Part shown: piece after piece, positions 1-8,409 of the stretch
How the letters are laid out: every line of letters starts with the position of its first letter
How positions within the stretch are numbered: the first letter of the stretch is position 1
Origin: Bacteroidaceae bacterium
GTDB lineage: Bacteria; Bacteroidota; Bacteroidia; Bacteroidales; Bacteroidaceae
Direction: 5' to 3'
NCBI GenBank assembly: GCA_017551845.1
Contig: JAFZKR010000072.1
Location: forward strand, 3,507-67,506
DNA length: 64,000 nt
Made by a program: the position numbers and the translations under genes
Notes under the pieces: model-generated
The model's input: only the letters and a program-made list of their open reading frames with translations
The model's database searches: none
What the model was told of the DNA's origin: nothing

Positions 1-327
1 TATAAATAGAACCGTTACGTTCCACAGATTATTCTCCTCCGAAGTCAAAGCTTCCGTGTCTTCCGGGTTGGTATTGGTGTGTGCATAGTAAGCCTCTGTT
101 CCTGTCCGTGAATTGTTGGTTGAAGTAGTCTCCGGCATCGGTTCTGGAATAGGCCTGTGAATGGTTATCACACAGAGAGGCAGAATATACGACAAGACGA
201 GTGACAAGAGCAGGGTTTTCCTGTTTTTGCCATAGGATGTGTCACGCCTCAGAAGCAGGTTGTACAGCAGTACAAATGCTGCCGTAAGTAGCGACACTTT
301 TATTATATATGTCAGGAAAATGCTCAT
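1..327 (-). CDS. BlaR1/MecR1-like M56 sensor protein, N-terminal part only
   Basis: Reading the minus strand from an ATG at 327 gives an open frame of 109 codons that leaves the window at base 1. It begins MSIFLTYIIKVSLLTAAFVL and shows a first membrane helix (about residues 4-22), a basic stretch (RRDTSYGKNRK) and a second helix (about 39-56), followed by a Ser/Thr/Asn-rich linker. This is the usual start of the M56 membrane-sensor family. The HExxH zinc site that would confirm it lies outside the window. Its ATG overlaps the stop of the BlaI-like gene in an ATGA, so the two are translationally coupled, the classic repressor-sensor pair. What it senses is unknown; in Bacteroidetes such pairs are not always linked to beta-lactams. 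Confidence 0.75.
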   Translation of the reverse strand, partial: MSIFLTYIIKVSLLTAAFVLLYNLLLRRDTSYGKNRKTLLLSLVLSYILPLCVITIHRPIPEPMPETTSTNNSRTGTEAYYAHTNTNPEDTEALTSEENNLWNVTVLFI

Positions 328-689
328 TTCCTCTGGTTGTTCTTAATGATTTCAATGATGGATTCCAGCTCCTTTACGGATAGTTTCTCATCCTTTACGA
401 ACGATAATACCACATTAGCGTACGAGCTGCTGAAATATTCATCAACAAGATTGTGGATTCCAGACTTGCAGTAATCTTCCTTGGTAATGGCAGGATAATA
501 CTGGAAGTTGCTTCCATAGGCGTAATGACTCATGAAGCCGTCGGCCTGAAGGGTACGTACCTGATTGGATAGTGTACTGAAAGTGGGTTTTGGTTCCGGA
601 TAGCGGTCCTGCAGTTCCCGTATGAACATTGGGCCGTAAGTCCAGTATAACTCCATAATGATTCTCTCCTTTTTTGTCAGTCTTCTCAT
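324..689 (-). CDS. BlaI/MecI/CopY-family transcriptional repressor
   Basis: A 121-residue protein whose N-terminal half (TKKERIIMELYW, then a recognition-helix region around residues 35-50) fits the winged-helix DNA-binding domain of the BlaI/MecI family, with a C-terminal dimerisation helix region. Family members repress their own operon as dimers and are inactivated by proteolysis triggered by the partner M56 protein, whose gene follows in a 4-bp overlap. The length is typical. I saw no convincing TACA-n-TGTA operator upstream of 689, so the target site is open. Confidence 0.85.
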   Translation of the reverse strand: MRRLTKKERIIMELYWTYGPMFIRELQDRYPEPKPTFSTLSNQVRTLQADGFMSHYAYGSNFQYYPAITKEDYCKSGIHNLVDEYFSSSYANVVLSFVKDEKLSVKELESIIEIIKNNQRK

Positions 690-903
690 AAATCTATAAT
701 TAATGAATTAGTTTAAGGTTGTTTAATTTCCTTTTCTTTAGTATTTTAACGCCATAATAGAATATCTTTTCCTAATGAGATGACGAATTGTTTTCGTCAC
801 AAAGAAAATAACAATAATTATATCAGCCAAATTTTTTCGCTGATTTTTCAAAATAAAGAATCTGTTTTTTCAGCAAACAGCTACATGTTTGGCTCAAAAG
901 CAT

Positions 904-911
904 TACCTTTG
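904..911 (+). promoter_or_regulatory. -7 promoter element for metK
   Basis: TACCTTTG matches the Bacteroidetes -7 consensus TAnnTTTG. It would start transcription near 917-919, exactly where the SAM-II-like fold begins. A TTTG at 888-891 is only 12 bp away, too close for the usual -33 box, so the upstream element is weak or absent. Confidence 0.6.
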
Positions 912-919
912 CAGCGGAC

Positions 920-988
920 AATGTGGAAAGATTTGAGAGCCTCCGGGTTCCAGACAGCTTGCAACCACACAAAAAAATGCTAAAAGTC
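920..988 (+). ncRNA. SAM-II-type riboswitch in the metK leader
   Basis: The leader carries the conserved pieces of the SAM-II aptamer in the right order. A 5' strand TGTGG (922-926) pairs with CCACA (965-969). GATTTG (930-935) lies just inside the 5' strand, TTGCAACC (959-966) leads into the 3' strand, and the single-stranded ATGCTAAAA (977-985) follows. SAM-II aptamers are H-type pseudoknots that bind S-adenosylmethionine and lower expression of methionine/SAM genes; the gene downstream is SAM synthetase. The loop between GATTTG and TTGCAACC is 23 nt, longer than in textbook alpha-proteobacterial examples, so it may belong to a long-loop variant. I did not resolve the second pseudoknot helix with certainty; GAC 953-955 with GTC 986-988 is one short option. 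The rest of the 690-1067 leader shows nothing else clear. Confidence 0.78.
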
Positions 989-1067
989 AATCTTTTAACA
1001 CGTTTTGCATAAGACCGGTTGCAGCCCCTTTGTCCATACAGGCACAGGGACTTTTATTTTTATATAG

Positions 1068-2360
1068 ATGGCTTATTTATTCACATCCGAATCGGTGTCC
1101 GAGGGACACCCGGACAAGGTGGCGGACCAGATTTCCGACGCCGTCGTTGACGAACTTCTGGCCTTTGATCCCGAGTCAAAGGTTGCATGTGAAACGCTTG
1201 TCACCACCGGTCAGGTGGTTCTGGCCGGCGAGGTCAAGTCAAATGCTTACATTGACCTGCAGGAGACCGCCCGCCGCGTTATCAACCGTATTGGCTACAC
1301 CCGCTCCGAGTACAAGTTTGACGGTGAATCATGCGGTGTGTTGAGCGCAATACATGAGCAGAGTGCCGACATAAACCGCGGTGTGGAGCGCGAGGACCCT
1401 GAGAATCAGGGTGCCGGCGACCAGGGAATGATGTTCGGCTATGCCACAAACGAGACTGAGGAGTATATGCCTGTATCTTTGGCTCTCTCCCACCGCATTC
1501 TGCGCGTTCTGGCCGAAATCCGCCGTGAGGGCAAGGTTATGACCTATCTGCGTCCCGACTCCAAGAGCCAGGTGACGGTTGAGTACAATGACAACGGCAA
1601 ACCCGTACGCATAGACACAATAGTGGTTTCTACCCAGCACGATGAGTTCATCGCCCCTGAGAGCGCAACAGTCGAGGCTCAGCTTGAGGCTGACCGCCGT
1701 ATGCTGGAGCAGATAGAATCAGATGTAAAGAACATACTTATTCCCCGTGTTATCAGCACCATCACCTCAAGTAAGGTAAAGGCCCTTTTCAACGACGGAA
1801 TCAAGTATTTTGTCAATCCTACCGGCAAGTTCGTGATAGGCGGACCTCACGGAGATACAGGTCTTACCGGCCGCAAGATCATTGTAGATACATACGGAGG
1901 CAAAGGAGCCCACGGAGGCGGAGCATTCAGCGGAAAGGACCCCAGCAAGGTGGACCGCTCGGCAGCTTACGCCACACGCCATATAGCCAAGAACCTGGTT
2001 GCCGCAGGTGTGGCCGACGAGGTGCTGGTGCAGGTTTCTTACGCCATAGGTGTGGCCAAGCCCATCAACATCTTTGTAAACACATACGGCACCAGCCACG
2101 TGAACATGCCTGACTCTGAGATAGCAAAGGTTGTGGACCGCCTGTTCGATATGCGCCCCAACGCTATAGAGAACCGGCTCAAGCTGCGTAACCCCATCTA
2201 CAGCGAGACCGCAGCCTACGGACACATGGGCCGCGAACCCCAGACTGTAACAAAGGTCTTCACCTCACACTACATGCCTGCCAGGACAGTAGAGGTTGAG
2301 CTCTTCACCTGGGAAAAGCTGGATTATGTGGAAACCGTAAAGAAGGCGTTCGGGATCTGA
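1068..2360 (+). CDS. metK: S-adenosylmethionine synthetase
   Basis: A 430-residue cytosolic enzyme that makes S-adenosylmethionine from methionine and ATP. Visible signatures are the GHPDK substrate/metal motif near the start (residues 13-17), [15 protein letters not shown] (115-129) and the phosphate-binding GGGAFSGKD loop (283-291). The length is somewhat above the common 380-400 residues but typical of Bacteroidetes. The start is fixed by the family N-terminus ([15 protein letters not shown]). The gene is monocistronic and sits behind a SAM-II-like leader, which suggests end-product control. The other half of the SAM cycle, ahcY, lies at 50193 without a visible riboswitch. Confidence 0.97.
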   Translation: MAYLFTSESVSEGHPDKVADQISDAVVDELLAFDPESKVACETLVTTGQVVLAGEVKSNAYIDLQETARRVINRIGYTRSEYKFDGESCGVLSAIHEQSADINRGVEREDPENQGAGDQGMMFGYATNETEEYMPVSLALSHRILRVLAEIRREGKVMTYLRPDSKSQVTVEYNDNGKPVRIDTIVVSTQHDEFIAPESATVEAQLEADRRMLEQIESDVKNILIPRVISTITSSKVKALFNDGIKYFVNPTGKFVIGGPHGDTGLTGRKIIVDTYGGKGAHGGGAFSGKDPSKVDRSAAYATRHIAKNLVAAGVADEVLVQVSYAIGVAKPINIFVNTYGTSHVNMPDSEIAKVVDRLFDMRPNAIENRLKLRNPIYSETAAYGHMGREPQTVTKVFTSHYMPARTVEVELFTWEKLDYVETVKKAFGI

Positions 2361-2394
2361 TAAATTAGCCCACTTATTCGGAATAAGATAAAGG

Positions 2395-2437
2395 TTTGAA
2401 AAAAGAGGCCGGCAATGAATAATCAGCCGGCCTCTTT
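2395..2437 (-). terminator. Intrinsic terminator of the long minus-strand gene run
   Basis: The inverted repeat GAGGCCGGC (2405-2413) / GCCGGCCTC (2426-2434) encloses a 12-nt loop. Read on the minus strand the hairpin is followed by TTTTTT, so it mainly ends the peptidase gene at 2452. On the plus strand a shorter T run follows, so it may also serve metK. Confidence 0.85.
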
Positions 2438-2451
2438 CCCGTATTTGTCTA

Positions 2452-4449
2452 TTACAGCGCGCCGTAATTCTTGCCGTAGTCCAGCTGCTGCTTCAGGTAG
2501 TCATCGTTATAGACCACTTCATAGTCCACAATCTTGCCGTTCTTTTCAACGGGTACTATGTCGGGATTGATGAATCCGCCGTAGGGCTTCAGGTTCAGGG
2601 CCTCGTAACGCTTCTTGACCTCCTTATGCAGGGCGGGGTCGATGTTTACGGCATAGGTCTCAATGAGGTTCTTGCCTGCCTCATAGTCACCCTCTGACTT
2701 GATGCGCTGTATCTCTGCCAGCAGCTCGGCAAATAGTGCACGCAGCTTCTCGTAGTCATTGACTACAAAGTATGTCTTGCCGTCACGTACTTTCTTTTCA
2801 ATCACATTGTCCTTACGGCCTTTCTCATAACACCATTCGGCTATAAGCTTGCGGTTCTGCATGTGGGCTTCGGTGTTGGGACGGCCCAGCTCCACGCGGG
2901 TGAACTGTACCATGAGGCCGTTACGGATGTAGTTGGAGTATTCGGCCTTGTAGGCATCCTTGTCGGGCATGATACCCAGTTCAACCATCTTGGGATCGGC
3001 TGTGAAGTAGAGTCCGAAAAGGTCAGCGCGGGCCTCTTCCAAGGCCGATGCATACTCACCCATAGCTGTTGCCGATACTCCGGGAAGCAGCTGGCCGCTT
3101 CCGTGACCAAGACATTCGTGAAGGTCAGTGTGTATCTCATCGACGTATGAGCCCCACTTGCGGTAGAACTCCTTTTCAGCATCGTCCCATGCAAACTCAT
3201 TGAGAGTGCTGGCGGGCGATTCCTGGGCGGCGTAATCGTATGCATGGGTGATATTGGCAATGGTCACAGACTTGCTGCCGTACATCTTGCGGATCCAGTC
3301 AGCATTGGGAAGGTTGATGCCGATGGGTGTTGCGGGATATGAATCACCGGCCAGACATACGGCATTGACCACCTTGGCCGAGATACCCTTGCACTCCTTT
3401 TTCTTGAAGCGAGTGTCAACTGGCGAGTTGTCCTCAAACCATTGTGCGTTGGTGCTCAGTATGACTGTACGCTCTGATGCCTTGTGGTCCTTGATATTTA
3501 CGTAACCTTCCCATGCGCCCTTGCGGCCCAGCGGGTCGTTGTAATCTTCAATGAATCCGTTGATGAAATCCACTGTTCCGATGGTGTCTTTTACCCACTC
3601 TATATTGAAATCGTCCCAAATCTTGAGGTCGCCGGTCTCGTAGTATTTGACGAGCAGGCCGAGGGCACGTTTCTGGATATTGTTCTCAGCGCAGGCGGCA
3701 GCAAGCTTGAGTTCTTCACATATCTTGGCGATGGCCGGCCCGTACATGCCGTCAATCTTCCAGGGTATCTCCACGATATTTCCGTCGTTGTCTTTTGTAA
3801 CCTTGGTGTTAAGACCGTAGGCAATGGGAGTCTCATCGGTCTTGTCTTCGATGGATTCGTAGTATTTTTCAACTTCGGAACGGGTTACACCCTCATAGAA
3901 GTTACCGGCTGAGAGCACCACTATATCGCCATCTGTCGAGGTAGAGCGGCGCTGCTGCAGAGTGTTGGGATTGTAGATTACATCCAGCAGCTCTGTGCAC
4001 TTGGAACCCTCGCCTACAGCCTCCATGAGAGACCTGAAGTATGCCTGCGGGCACTCCGGGAAGAACTTGTCCTCGGCATAGTGATGATGTATGCCGTTAG
4101 CGAAGAAGAGTCTCTTGGCATAGACGACAAACTGCCCGAACTCCTTTGAGTTGCGGTCACCCTTGTAGTTCTCGAGAATGTTCTCCACCACGTGGCGGAT
4201 GGGCAGATTGTACTTGCAGTTCTGGTCCCAGTGTATGTCACGGCCCCACTTGGCAGCTTCGGCGAGATGGTAGGCATATTCTTTCTGCTGCAGAGTCAGT
4301 TCCTCCCAACCGGGGATGGTATATCGCATCACCTTGAGATCGGCAAACTCATCAAGCAGATACTTGAAATCACTCTTTTTCTGTCCGCAGCCGGCGGTTA
4401 TGGCCAGCACACCAGTCATGATCATAATTCTTGAAATTGTTTTCATCAT
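2452..4449 (-). CDS. Dipeptidyl peptidase III-like metallopeptidase (M49), lipoprotein
   Basis: A 665-residue M49-family zinc exopeptidase, expected to release dipeptides from the N-termini of oligopeptides. The two M49 zinc motifs are present: HECLGH at residues 444-449 (the family's HEXXGH, one residue longer than HExxH) and EEARAD at 471-476. The N-terminus (MMKTISRIMIM, then ITAGC) is a lipoprotein signal with a lipobox cysteine near residue 21, so it is probably a membrane-anchored periplasmic enzyme; Bacteroides DPP III proteins are likewise secreted or lipoproteins. It starts directly after the EamA gene with no gap and is the last gene before the terminator at 2395-2437. A link with the glycan genes upstream is not implied by its function; it may simply be read through. 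Confidence 0.9.
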   Translation of the reverse strand: MMKTISRIMIMTGVLAITAGCGQKKSDFKYLLDEFADLKVMRYTIPGWEELTLQQKEYAYHLAEAAKWGRDIHWDQNCKYNLPIRHVVENILENYKGDRNSKEFGQFVVYAKRLFFANGIHHHYAEDKFFPECPQAYFRSLMEAVGEGSKCTELLDVIYNPNTLQQRRSTSTDGDIVVLSAGNFYEGVTRSEVEKYYESIEDKTDETPIAYGLNTKVTKDNDGNIVEIPWKIDGMYGPAIAKICEELKLAAACAENNIQKRALGLLVKYYETGDLKIWDDFNIEWVKDTIGTVDFINGFIEDYNDPLGRKGAWEGYVNIKDHKASERTVILSTNAQWFEDNSPVDTRFKKKECKGISAKVVNAVCLAGDSYPATPIGINLPNADWIRKMYGSKSVTIANITHAYDYAAQESPASTLNEFAWDDAEKEFYRKWGSYVDEIHTDLHECLGHGSGQLLPGVSATAMGEYASALEEARADLFGLYFTADPKMVELGIMPDKDAYKAEYSNYIRNGLMVQFTRVELGRPNTEAHMQNRKLIAEWCYEKGRKDNVIEKKVRDGKTYFVVNDYEKLRALFAELLAEIQRIKSEGDYEAGKNLIETYAVNIDPALHKEVKKRYEALNLKPYGGFINPDIVPVEKNGKIVDYEVVYNDDYLKQQLDYGKNYGAL

Positions 4450-5415
4450 TTATATTTTTTGTTTGTTCTGTTCCGTTCTCTCTTTTGTCTTGACACCCGA
4501 CAGTATCACACCTCCCAATATCATGGCTGAGCCGATGCCCGATGCCACCGTCATTCTCTCGTCCAAAATGAGCATGGCCCCTATCAGTGTTATGACGGGA
4601 TTCATATATACATAGTTGGTGGCGGTAACGTTTCCTATGGCAAGCATAATCCTGTTCCACAGCACAAAGCAGAAGAGTGACGCTATTGTGGAGAGGAACA
4701 GCAGGTTTCCCCACACCTGAACGCGGTCGAAACGTACTGCTGCAAGATTGGAGTTGTCAGCAAGGAGCAGCACGGGAACAATGGTGAGCAGCCCGTAGAA
4801 GAAGACTTTGCGGGTGGCGAAGAGTGTTCCATAGCGGTCAGTCATCTGCCCCATGAACTGACTGTAGAAAGCCCAGCAAAGGGCGGCCATGAATGCCAGT
4901 ATGTCACCTTTGGGCGATATGCTCAGGCTGTTGCCGTCAAAGATTACCAGCACCATTCCGGAAATGGCGAGCACAGTACCGGCAATGAGCGGGAATCCCA
5001 CCCGGACATCTTCAAGGCCATCGGCGATGTTTCCTTTGAACGTCCTCTTGATGAAGAGGGTCATGAGCAAGGTGAGCAGCGGGGCGATGCATACTATGAA
5101 AGAGACATTACAGGCCTGGGTATGTTGCAGGGCTGTATTCTCGGTGAGGAAATAGAGAGATCCGCCGGATATTCCCATAACCACGAACAGCAGTTCATGC
5201 CTGAGTGAGAGTGAGAACGCCCTTTTGTCACGTCCGCCACGTATAAAACAGACAGTTAGTAACCCCAAGTAAGCAATGATAAACCGTATGGTGAATATCT
5301 GCGCCGGGGTAAGCCCCTGATTTATGAGCGTCTTGGTGGAGATGAATGTCACTCCCCACAACGCTACGGTCAGGAAGGCAAGCAGGTGGTATATATAGAG
5401 TCTTTTGGTTTTCAT
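4450..5415 (-). CDS. EamA/DMT-family membrane transporter
   Basis: A 321-residue integral membrane protein with about ten hydrophobic helices in two repeated halves, the layout of the drug/metabolite transporter superfamily. The N-terminus (HLLAFLTVALWGVTFISTK) is characteristic of EamA domains. I chose the ATG at 5415, which overlaps the previous stop in an ATGA; an upstream start would add 30 residues read out of frame through that gene. The substrate is unknown. LicB, the choline importer of lic1 loci, belongs to the same superfamily and this gene follows LicC- and LicD-like genes, but the sequence itself resembles general EamA exporters, so a LicB role is only a possibility. Confidence 0.85.
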   Translation of the reverse strand: MKTKRLYIYHLLAFLTVALWGVTFISTKTLINQGLTPAQIFTIRFIIAYLGLLTVCFIRGGRDKRAFSLSLRHELLFVVMGISGGSLYFLTENTALQHTQACNVSFIVCIAPLLTLLMTLFIKRTFKGNIADGLEDVRVGFPLIAGTVLAISGMVLVIFDGNSLSISPKGDILAFMAALCWAFYSQFMGQMTDRYGTLFATRKVFFYGLLTIVPVLLLADNSNLAAVRFDRVQVWGNLLFLSTIASLFCFVLWNRIMLAIGNVTATNYVYMNPVITLIGAMLILDERMTVASGIGSAMILGGVILSGVKTKERTEQNKQKI

Positions 5416-6287
5416 TTGCAATTTGTCTTGTTCAGTTTGCGGCTGATCTTCTTTTTCAGTTTGTAAGGCCAGCGTGAAACTCGCTGAGGAACCTTGATGA
5501 TCCATCTTATTATCTTGTTGCCTATGAATGTGAGGCGGTCAGAGAATCCGAAAACGGATCTCTCAATTCCACGGATGGAGTATGCCTGGTCTATGACTGC
5601 GTCAATGCGTTTTTTCTGCATTCCCCGTTTGGAATCAACGAATTTTACGATCCAGGTGGGTGTGGTATAAAACCGGGCGAACCAGGTGTGCAGACAGAGC
5701 ATGTTGCCGTCAAGGTCCTTCAATATTGTGGTCATACCGTCTTCATGCCGTTGTGAGGGGAGATATAGGGTCTTGAAATTATAAGCCAGCCAGAGGAAGA
5801 ATGGATAATATGGTTCCTGATCCACGCGGTCAAAATCATACTTGGTCTCAAGTCTCTCCTTTGGGAATAGCTTTGTCATCTCTTTTTTATGTTCCTTATA
5901 GTTGAACTCCTTGATGGCCTTCCTGTCATATTTGGTGCGGATTAGCTTGAGATTGAGGATGTTGAAGAACGGATTGGTAACTATGGGGTTGGCCGCACGG
6001 GGACAGAATCCGCCTCCGTCAGGGCAGCCGGCATTAGCGTAACCGTTATCCACCACATAAGTGATAAGACGGAACATGGCATCGGGGTCAGTGAGAAAGG
6101 CATCCTCATCAATGTTGACGGCAATATCGCACTCTTTATCTTTGAGTATGGTGTAGAAATAGCCGTCGGCACTCTGGTCCGTCAATCGGACGACAGGTAC
6201 GTCAAGCATATCGAAAAGCCCTTTGGCATTGCGGTATAGCCTGAGGTCGAATGAACGGGTGAATATCTTGATCCTTTCCATTGTCAT
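5412..6287 (-). CDS. Putative GT-A-like glycosyltransferase of the glycan operon
   Basis: A 291-residue soluble protein that I do not recognise firmly. It starts MTMERIKIFTRSF, and NIDEDAF at residues 58-64, preceded by a hydrophobic strand, looks like the metal-binding DxD region of a GT-A fold. A Gly/Cys/Pro-rich segment (GCPDGGGFCPR) follows. The C-terminus is very basic (KLKKKISRKLNK), compatible with peripheral attachment to the inner membrane. I chose the ATG at 6287, which overlaps the upstream stop in an ATGA; the ATG two codons later is an alternative. By position between a GT2 gene and a transporter it probably acts on the same surface glycan. Confidence 0.6.
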   Translation of the reverse strand: MTMERIKIFTRSFDLRLYRNAKGLFDMLDVPVVRLTDQSADGYFYTILKDKECDIAVNIDEDAFLTDPDAMFRLITYVVDNGYANAGCPDGGGFCPRAANPIVTNPFFNILNLKLIRTKYDRKAIKEFNYKEHKKEMTKLFPKERLETKYDFDRVDQEPYYPFFLWLAYNFKTLYLPSQRHEDGMTTILKDLDGNMLCLHTWFARFYTTPTWIVKFVDSKRGMQKKRIDAVIDQAYSIRGIERSVFGFSDRLTFIGNKIIRWIIKVPQRVSRWPYKLKKKISRKLNKTNCK

Positions 6288-7213
6288 GAGCGGGTTTTGG
6301 TTTGTGCGGTTTTTCCTGTAAGTCCTTTGGTTACATTGGAGCGGAAACGGATGAGCATGTTGCCGCGCCCCATTCTGAATGTTACTGTATAATAGAGCCA
6401 CAGCACGATGGTGGCGCACCATTTTTTTGCTTCGGAAAGAAGCCGCTTCCTATAGGCTTTCCTGTCTATGCGGAGGGTGCGGGCTCTCTCGCTCTCACCT
6501 ATGCTGACTGTGAGTCTGTTGAAATAGTCCGGCTGAAGTTTGTAGGCCGGTATGCTGTGATAGAGGATGGCATCAGGAAGATATACGAACTGCATCCCCA
6601 GACGTTTCATCTTGTCGAATATGTCCTTCTCCTCTCCTCCTGCCAGACTGTCGCCGTTACGGCCCAGTTCGGCATTGTAGAGGCCCACCCTGTCGAAAAC
6701 GCTCTTACGGTAAGCGGCATTGCCTCCGCCGGGATAGTTCTCACCGGGGAAAGGTCCGGCTTTCTTCCCGAAATAGAGATAGCCGGTGAGAAGGCGCTTA
6801 ATGAAATAGGTCATCCATGAAGGCTCGCTCTTTGTTTCGTAATGTGGTATTATGGGGCCTCCGGCCGCATCGGTCTCGGGATGGGCGGCGAACCATTCCG
6901 CATAGGCGGTGAGATAGCGGGGATTGACGGTGGCGTCATCGTCCACATAGACAAGAATCTCACCATGTGCTGCGGTTATCCCGCGGTTGCGGGCATTGGA
7001 GAGTCCTTGCCTGGTCTCAGTGCAGTACCTGAGGCTCACCTGCGGACAGTCACGGAGGAAGCGTTCCACCTCACCGCGAGTGTTGTCGGTACAGTTGTTA
7101 TCGACAAGCACAATCTCATATTCCGAGGCTGGCAATGTCCCGTCAGCGATGCTCTTGAGCACATTGTATATGTACTTGTCGCGGTTATATGTGCATATTA
7201 TTACCGATATCAT
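6284..7213 (-). CDS. Glycosyltransferase family 2
   Basis: A 309-residue inverting glycosyltransferase of the GT-A fold. The N-terminal sequence MISVIICTYNRDKY and the VDNNCTDNT strand (37-45) form the nucleotide-sugar pocket, and the acidic VDDDA stretch (90-94) is the DxD metal site. A likely base region with EEKDIF lies further on. The C-terminal part has a hydrophobic patch (ATIVLWLYYTVTF) and basic residues that may attach it to the inner membrane. Donor and acceptor are unknown. It overlaps both neighbours by 4 bp and is therefore part of the glycan operon. Confidence 0.9.
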   Translation of the reverse strand: MISVIICTYNRDKYIYNVLKSIADGTLPASEYEIVLVDNNCTDNTRGEVERFLRDCPQVSLRYCTETRQGLSNARNRGITAAHGEILVYVDDDATVNPRYLTAYAEWFAAHPETDAAGGPIIPHYETKSEPSWMTYFIKRLLTGYLYFGKKAGPFPGENYPGGGNAAYRKSVFDRVGLYNAELGRNGDSLAGGEEKDIFDKMKRLGMQFVYLPDAILYHSIPAYKLQPDYFNRLTVSIGESERARTLRIDRKAYRKRLLSEAKKWCATIVLWLYYTVTFRMGRGNMLIRFRSNVTKGLTGKTAQTKTRS

Positions 7214-8409
7214 TTTCTATTGCTCAGGTTTTTTGCAAATTCAAGGATCATTCCTGAAGAGTCCGCGATTGCGGTGTTCCCCCAGAACTTATCCAATATT
7301 TGTTGGCGTTCTTTCTCATCAATGGAATAGTCTCCGGACTCAATCAGGCTGCATAGTTCTTCAAAGGATTCAGCCCTGCATCCTGTGACGTTTTCATCAA
7401 ACGGATAGAAAAAGTCACGCTCTTTGACATAAGCCTCATAATCGTACAGGTAGAGGATAACGTCCTTTCCGTCCATTAGCAACCAGTCATATATGATTGA
7501 TGAATAGTCGGTTATAAGGACATGTGTATAGGGAAGGACAGGATAGATGTCCATAACGGGCGAAGCCAGCATGATGTTGGAAAGGGTGCTGAAATTTTCC
7601 GTAAGCCTGACGTTGGCATGAGGCTTGAGGATGAGCATGCTGTTTTTGGCAGCCATTATCGAGTTCAGTCTCTCCAGATCCATGCTTTGGGTGAAAATGG
7701 TAAGCTGTGAATCGCGGAAGGTGGGCATGTAGATAAAGACCTTATCGTACCGCTTGAGTGCTGCAATAAGTTGTAATGTCTGTTCCGGTTCAAATTTCTT
7801 CACGAAACGGATGCGTTCCTCTTGGGACGCGGTAATGATTCTGTTCCGGGGATAACCCATCTCAAGGCATCGGTCAGCAGGGACGCGGAATGATGTGGAA
7901 AAGAAATGGTCCTGGAACGGAGTGGATGACAATACCCAGTCCGGTTTACGGAAACACTCAGGATGGGTAAAGACATCGTATTTGTTCTTTTTTTTAAACC
8001 TGTCGGCCAAAGGTCCGGAAGAGGCGTTGTATTCAATCCTCTTTATTCCTACTCCATGCCACAGATTGATGCAGACCGCCCTGCCGGAAAGACAGAACAT
8101 TATGTCCGATGTGTAAGAGTTGAAGAACCAGTATTTTGCGGTGAGAGCATGCCAAACTCCCCGGGGTTCAAGGACCCAGTAGGCTCTGAGACCCAGGTCA
8201 CGAACCTTCTTTACTGTCTTTCGGTTGGTGGAGAGCCAGATGTATTTGATGTTCTTGTCTCCGTTTTCGGAAGCGTACAGGAAGAGGTATTTTGCGTTGT
8301 CGGCAAAAGAGCCTCTGTAACTTCCGAACACGAACTTCCGTGAGCTTCGCGGAAACAGAAACGAGAAAGGATAGATCAGATAGCAGATTATGTATGCTAT
8401 GGTTTTCAT
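7210..8409 (-). CDS. CDP-glycerol glycerophosphotransferase family protein (TagB/TagF-like)
   Basis: A 399-residue protein of the family that transfers glycerol-phosphate or ribitol-phosphate from CDP-alcohols onto lipid-linked glycans in wall teichoic acid synthesis. Family motifs are visible: LWHGVGIK (116-123), YMPTFRD (227-233), LKPH (261-264) and DYSSIIYD (301-308). A hydrophobic and basic N-terminus (residues 5-25) suggests membrane association. The gene directly before it encodes a CDP-alcohol-type cytidylyltransferase fusion, which would supply the donor. In a Gram-negative this points to a phospho-alcohol-containing capsule or O-antigen. Whether the alcohol is glycerol, ribitol or another cannot be read from sequence. 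Confidence 0.9.
   Translation of the reverse strand: MKTIAYIICYLIYPFSFLFPRSSRKFVFGSYRGSFADNAKYLFLYASENGDKNIKYIWLSTNRKTVKKVRDLGLRAYWVLEPRGVWHALTAKYWFFNSYTSDIMFCLSGRAVCINLWHGVGIKRIEYNASSGPLADRFKKKNKYDVFTHPECFRKPDWVLSSTPFQDHFFSTSFRVPADRCLEMGYPRNRIITASQEERIRFVKKFEPEQTLQLIAALKRYDKVFIYMPTFRDSQLTIFTQSMDLERLNSIMAAKNSMLILKPHANVRLTENFSTLSNIMLASPVMDIYPVLPYTHVLITDYSSIIYDWLLMDGKDVILYLYDYEAYVKERDFFYPFDENVTGCRAESFEELCSLIESGDYSIDEKERQQILDKFWGNTAIADSSGMILEFAKNLSNRK

Noticed and set aside
690..760. BlaI operator upstream of the BlaI-like gene
   Set aside because: The AT-rich partial palindrome around AATTAATGAATT does not match the TACA/TGTA dyad of known BlaI operators and could be chance.
888..911. TTTG at 888 as the -33 box of metK
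   Set aside because: The spacing to TACCTTTG is only 12 bp instead of about 19-21.
780..983. 67-codon plus-strand frame upstream of metK
   Set aside because: It runs through the metK promoter and the SAM-II-like aptamer, has no recognisable domain and a composition like non-coding DNA.
1767..2225. 152-codon minus-strand frame inside metK
   Set aside because: It is antisense to a highly conserved gene and has no domain; high-GC wobble positions of metK explain its openness.
4450..5415. LicB choline importer
   Set aside because: Only superfamily and position support it; the sequence looks like general EamA transporters, so it is kept as a possibility only.
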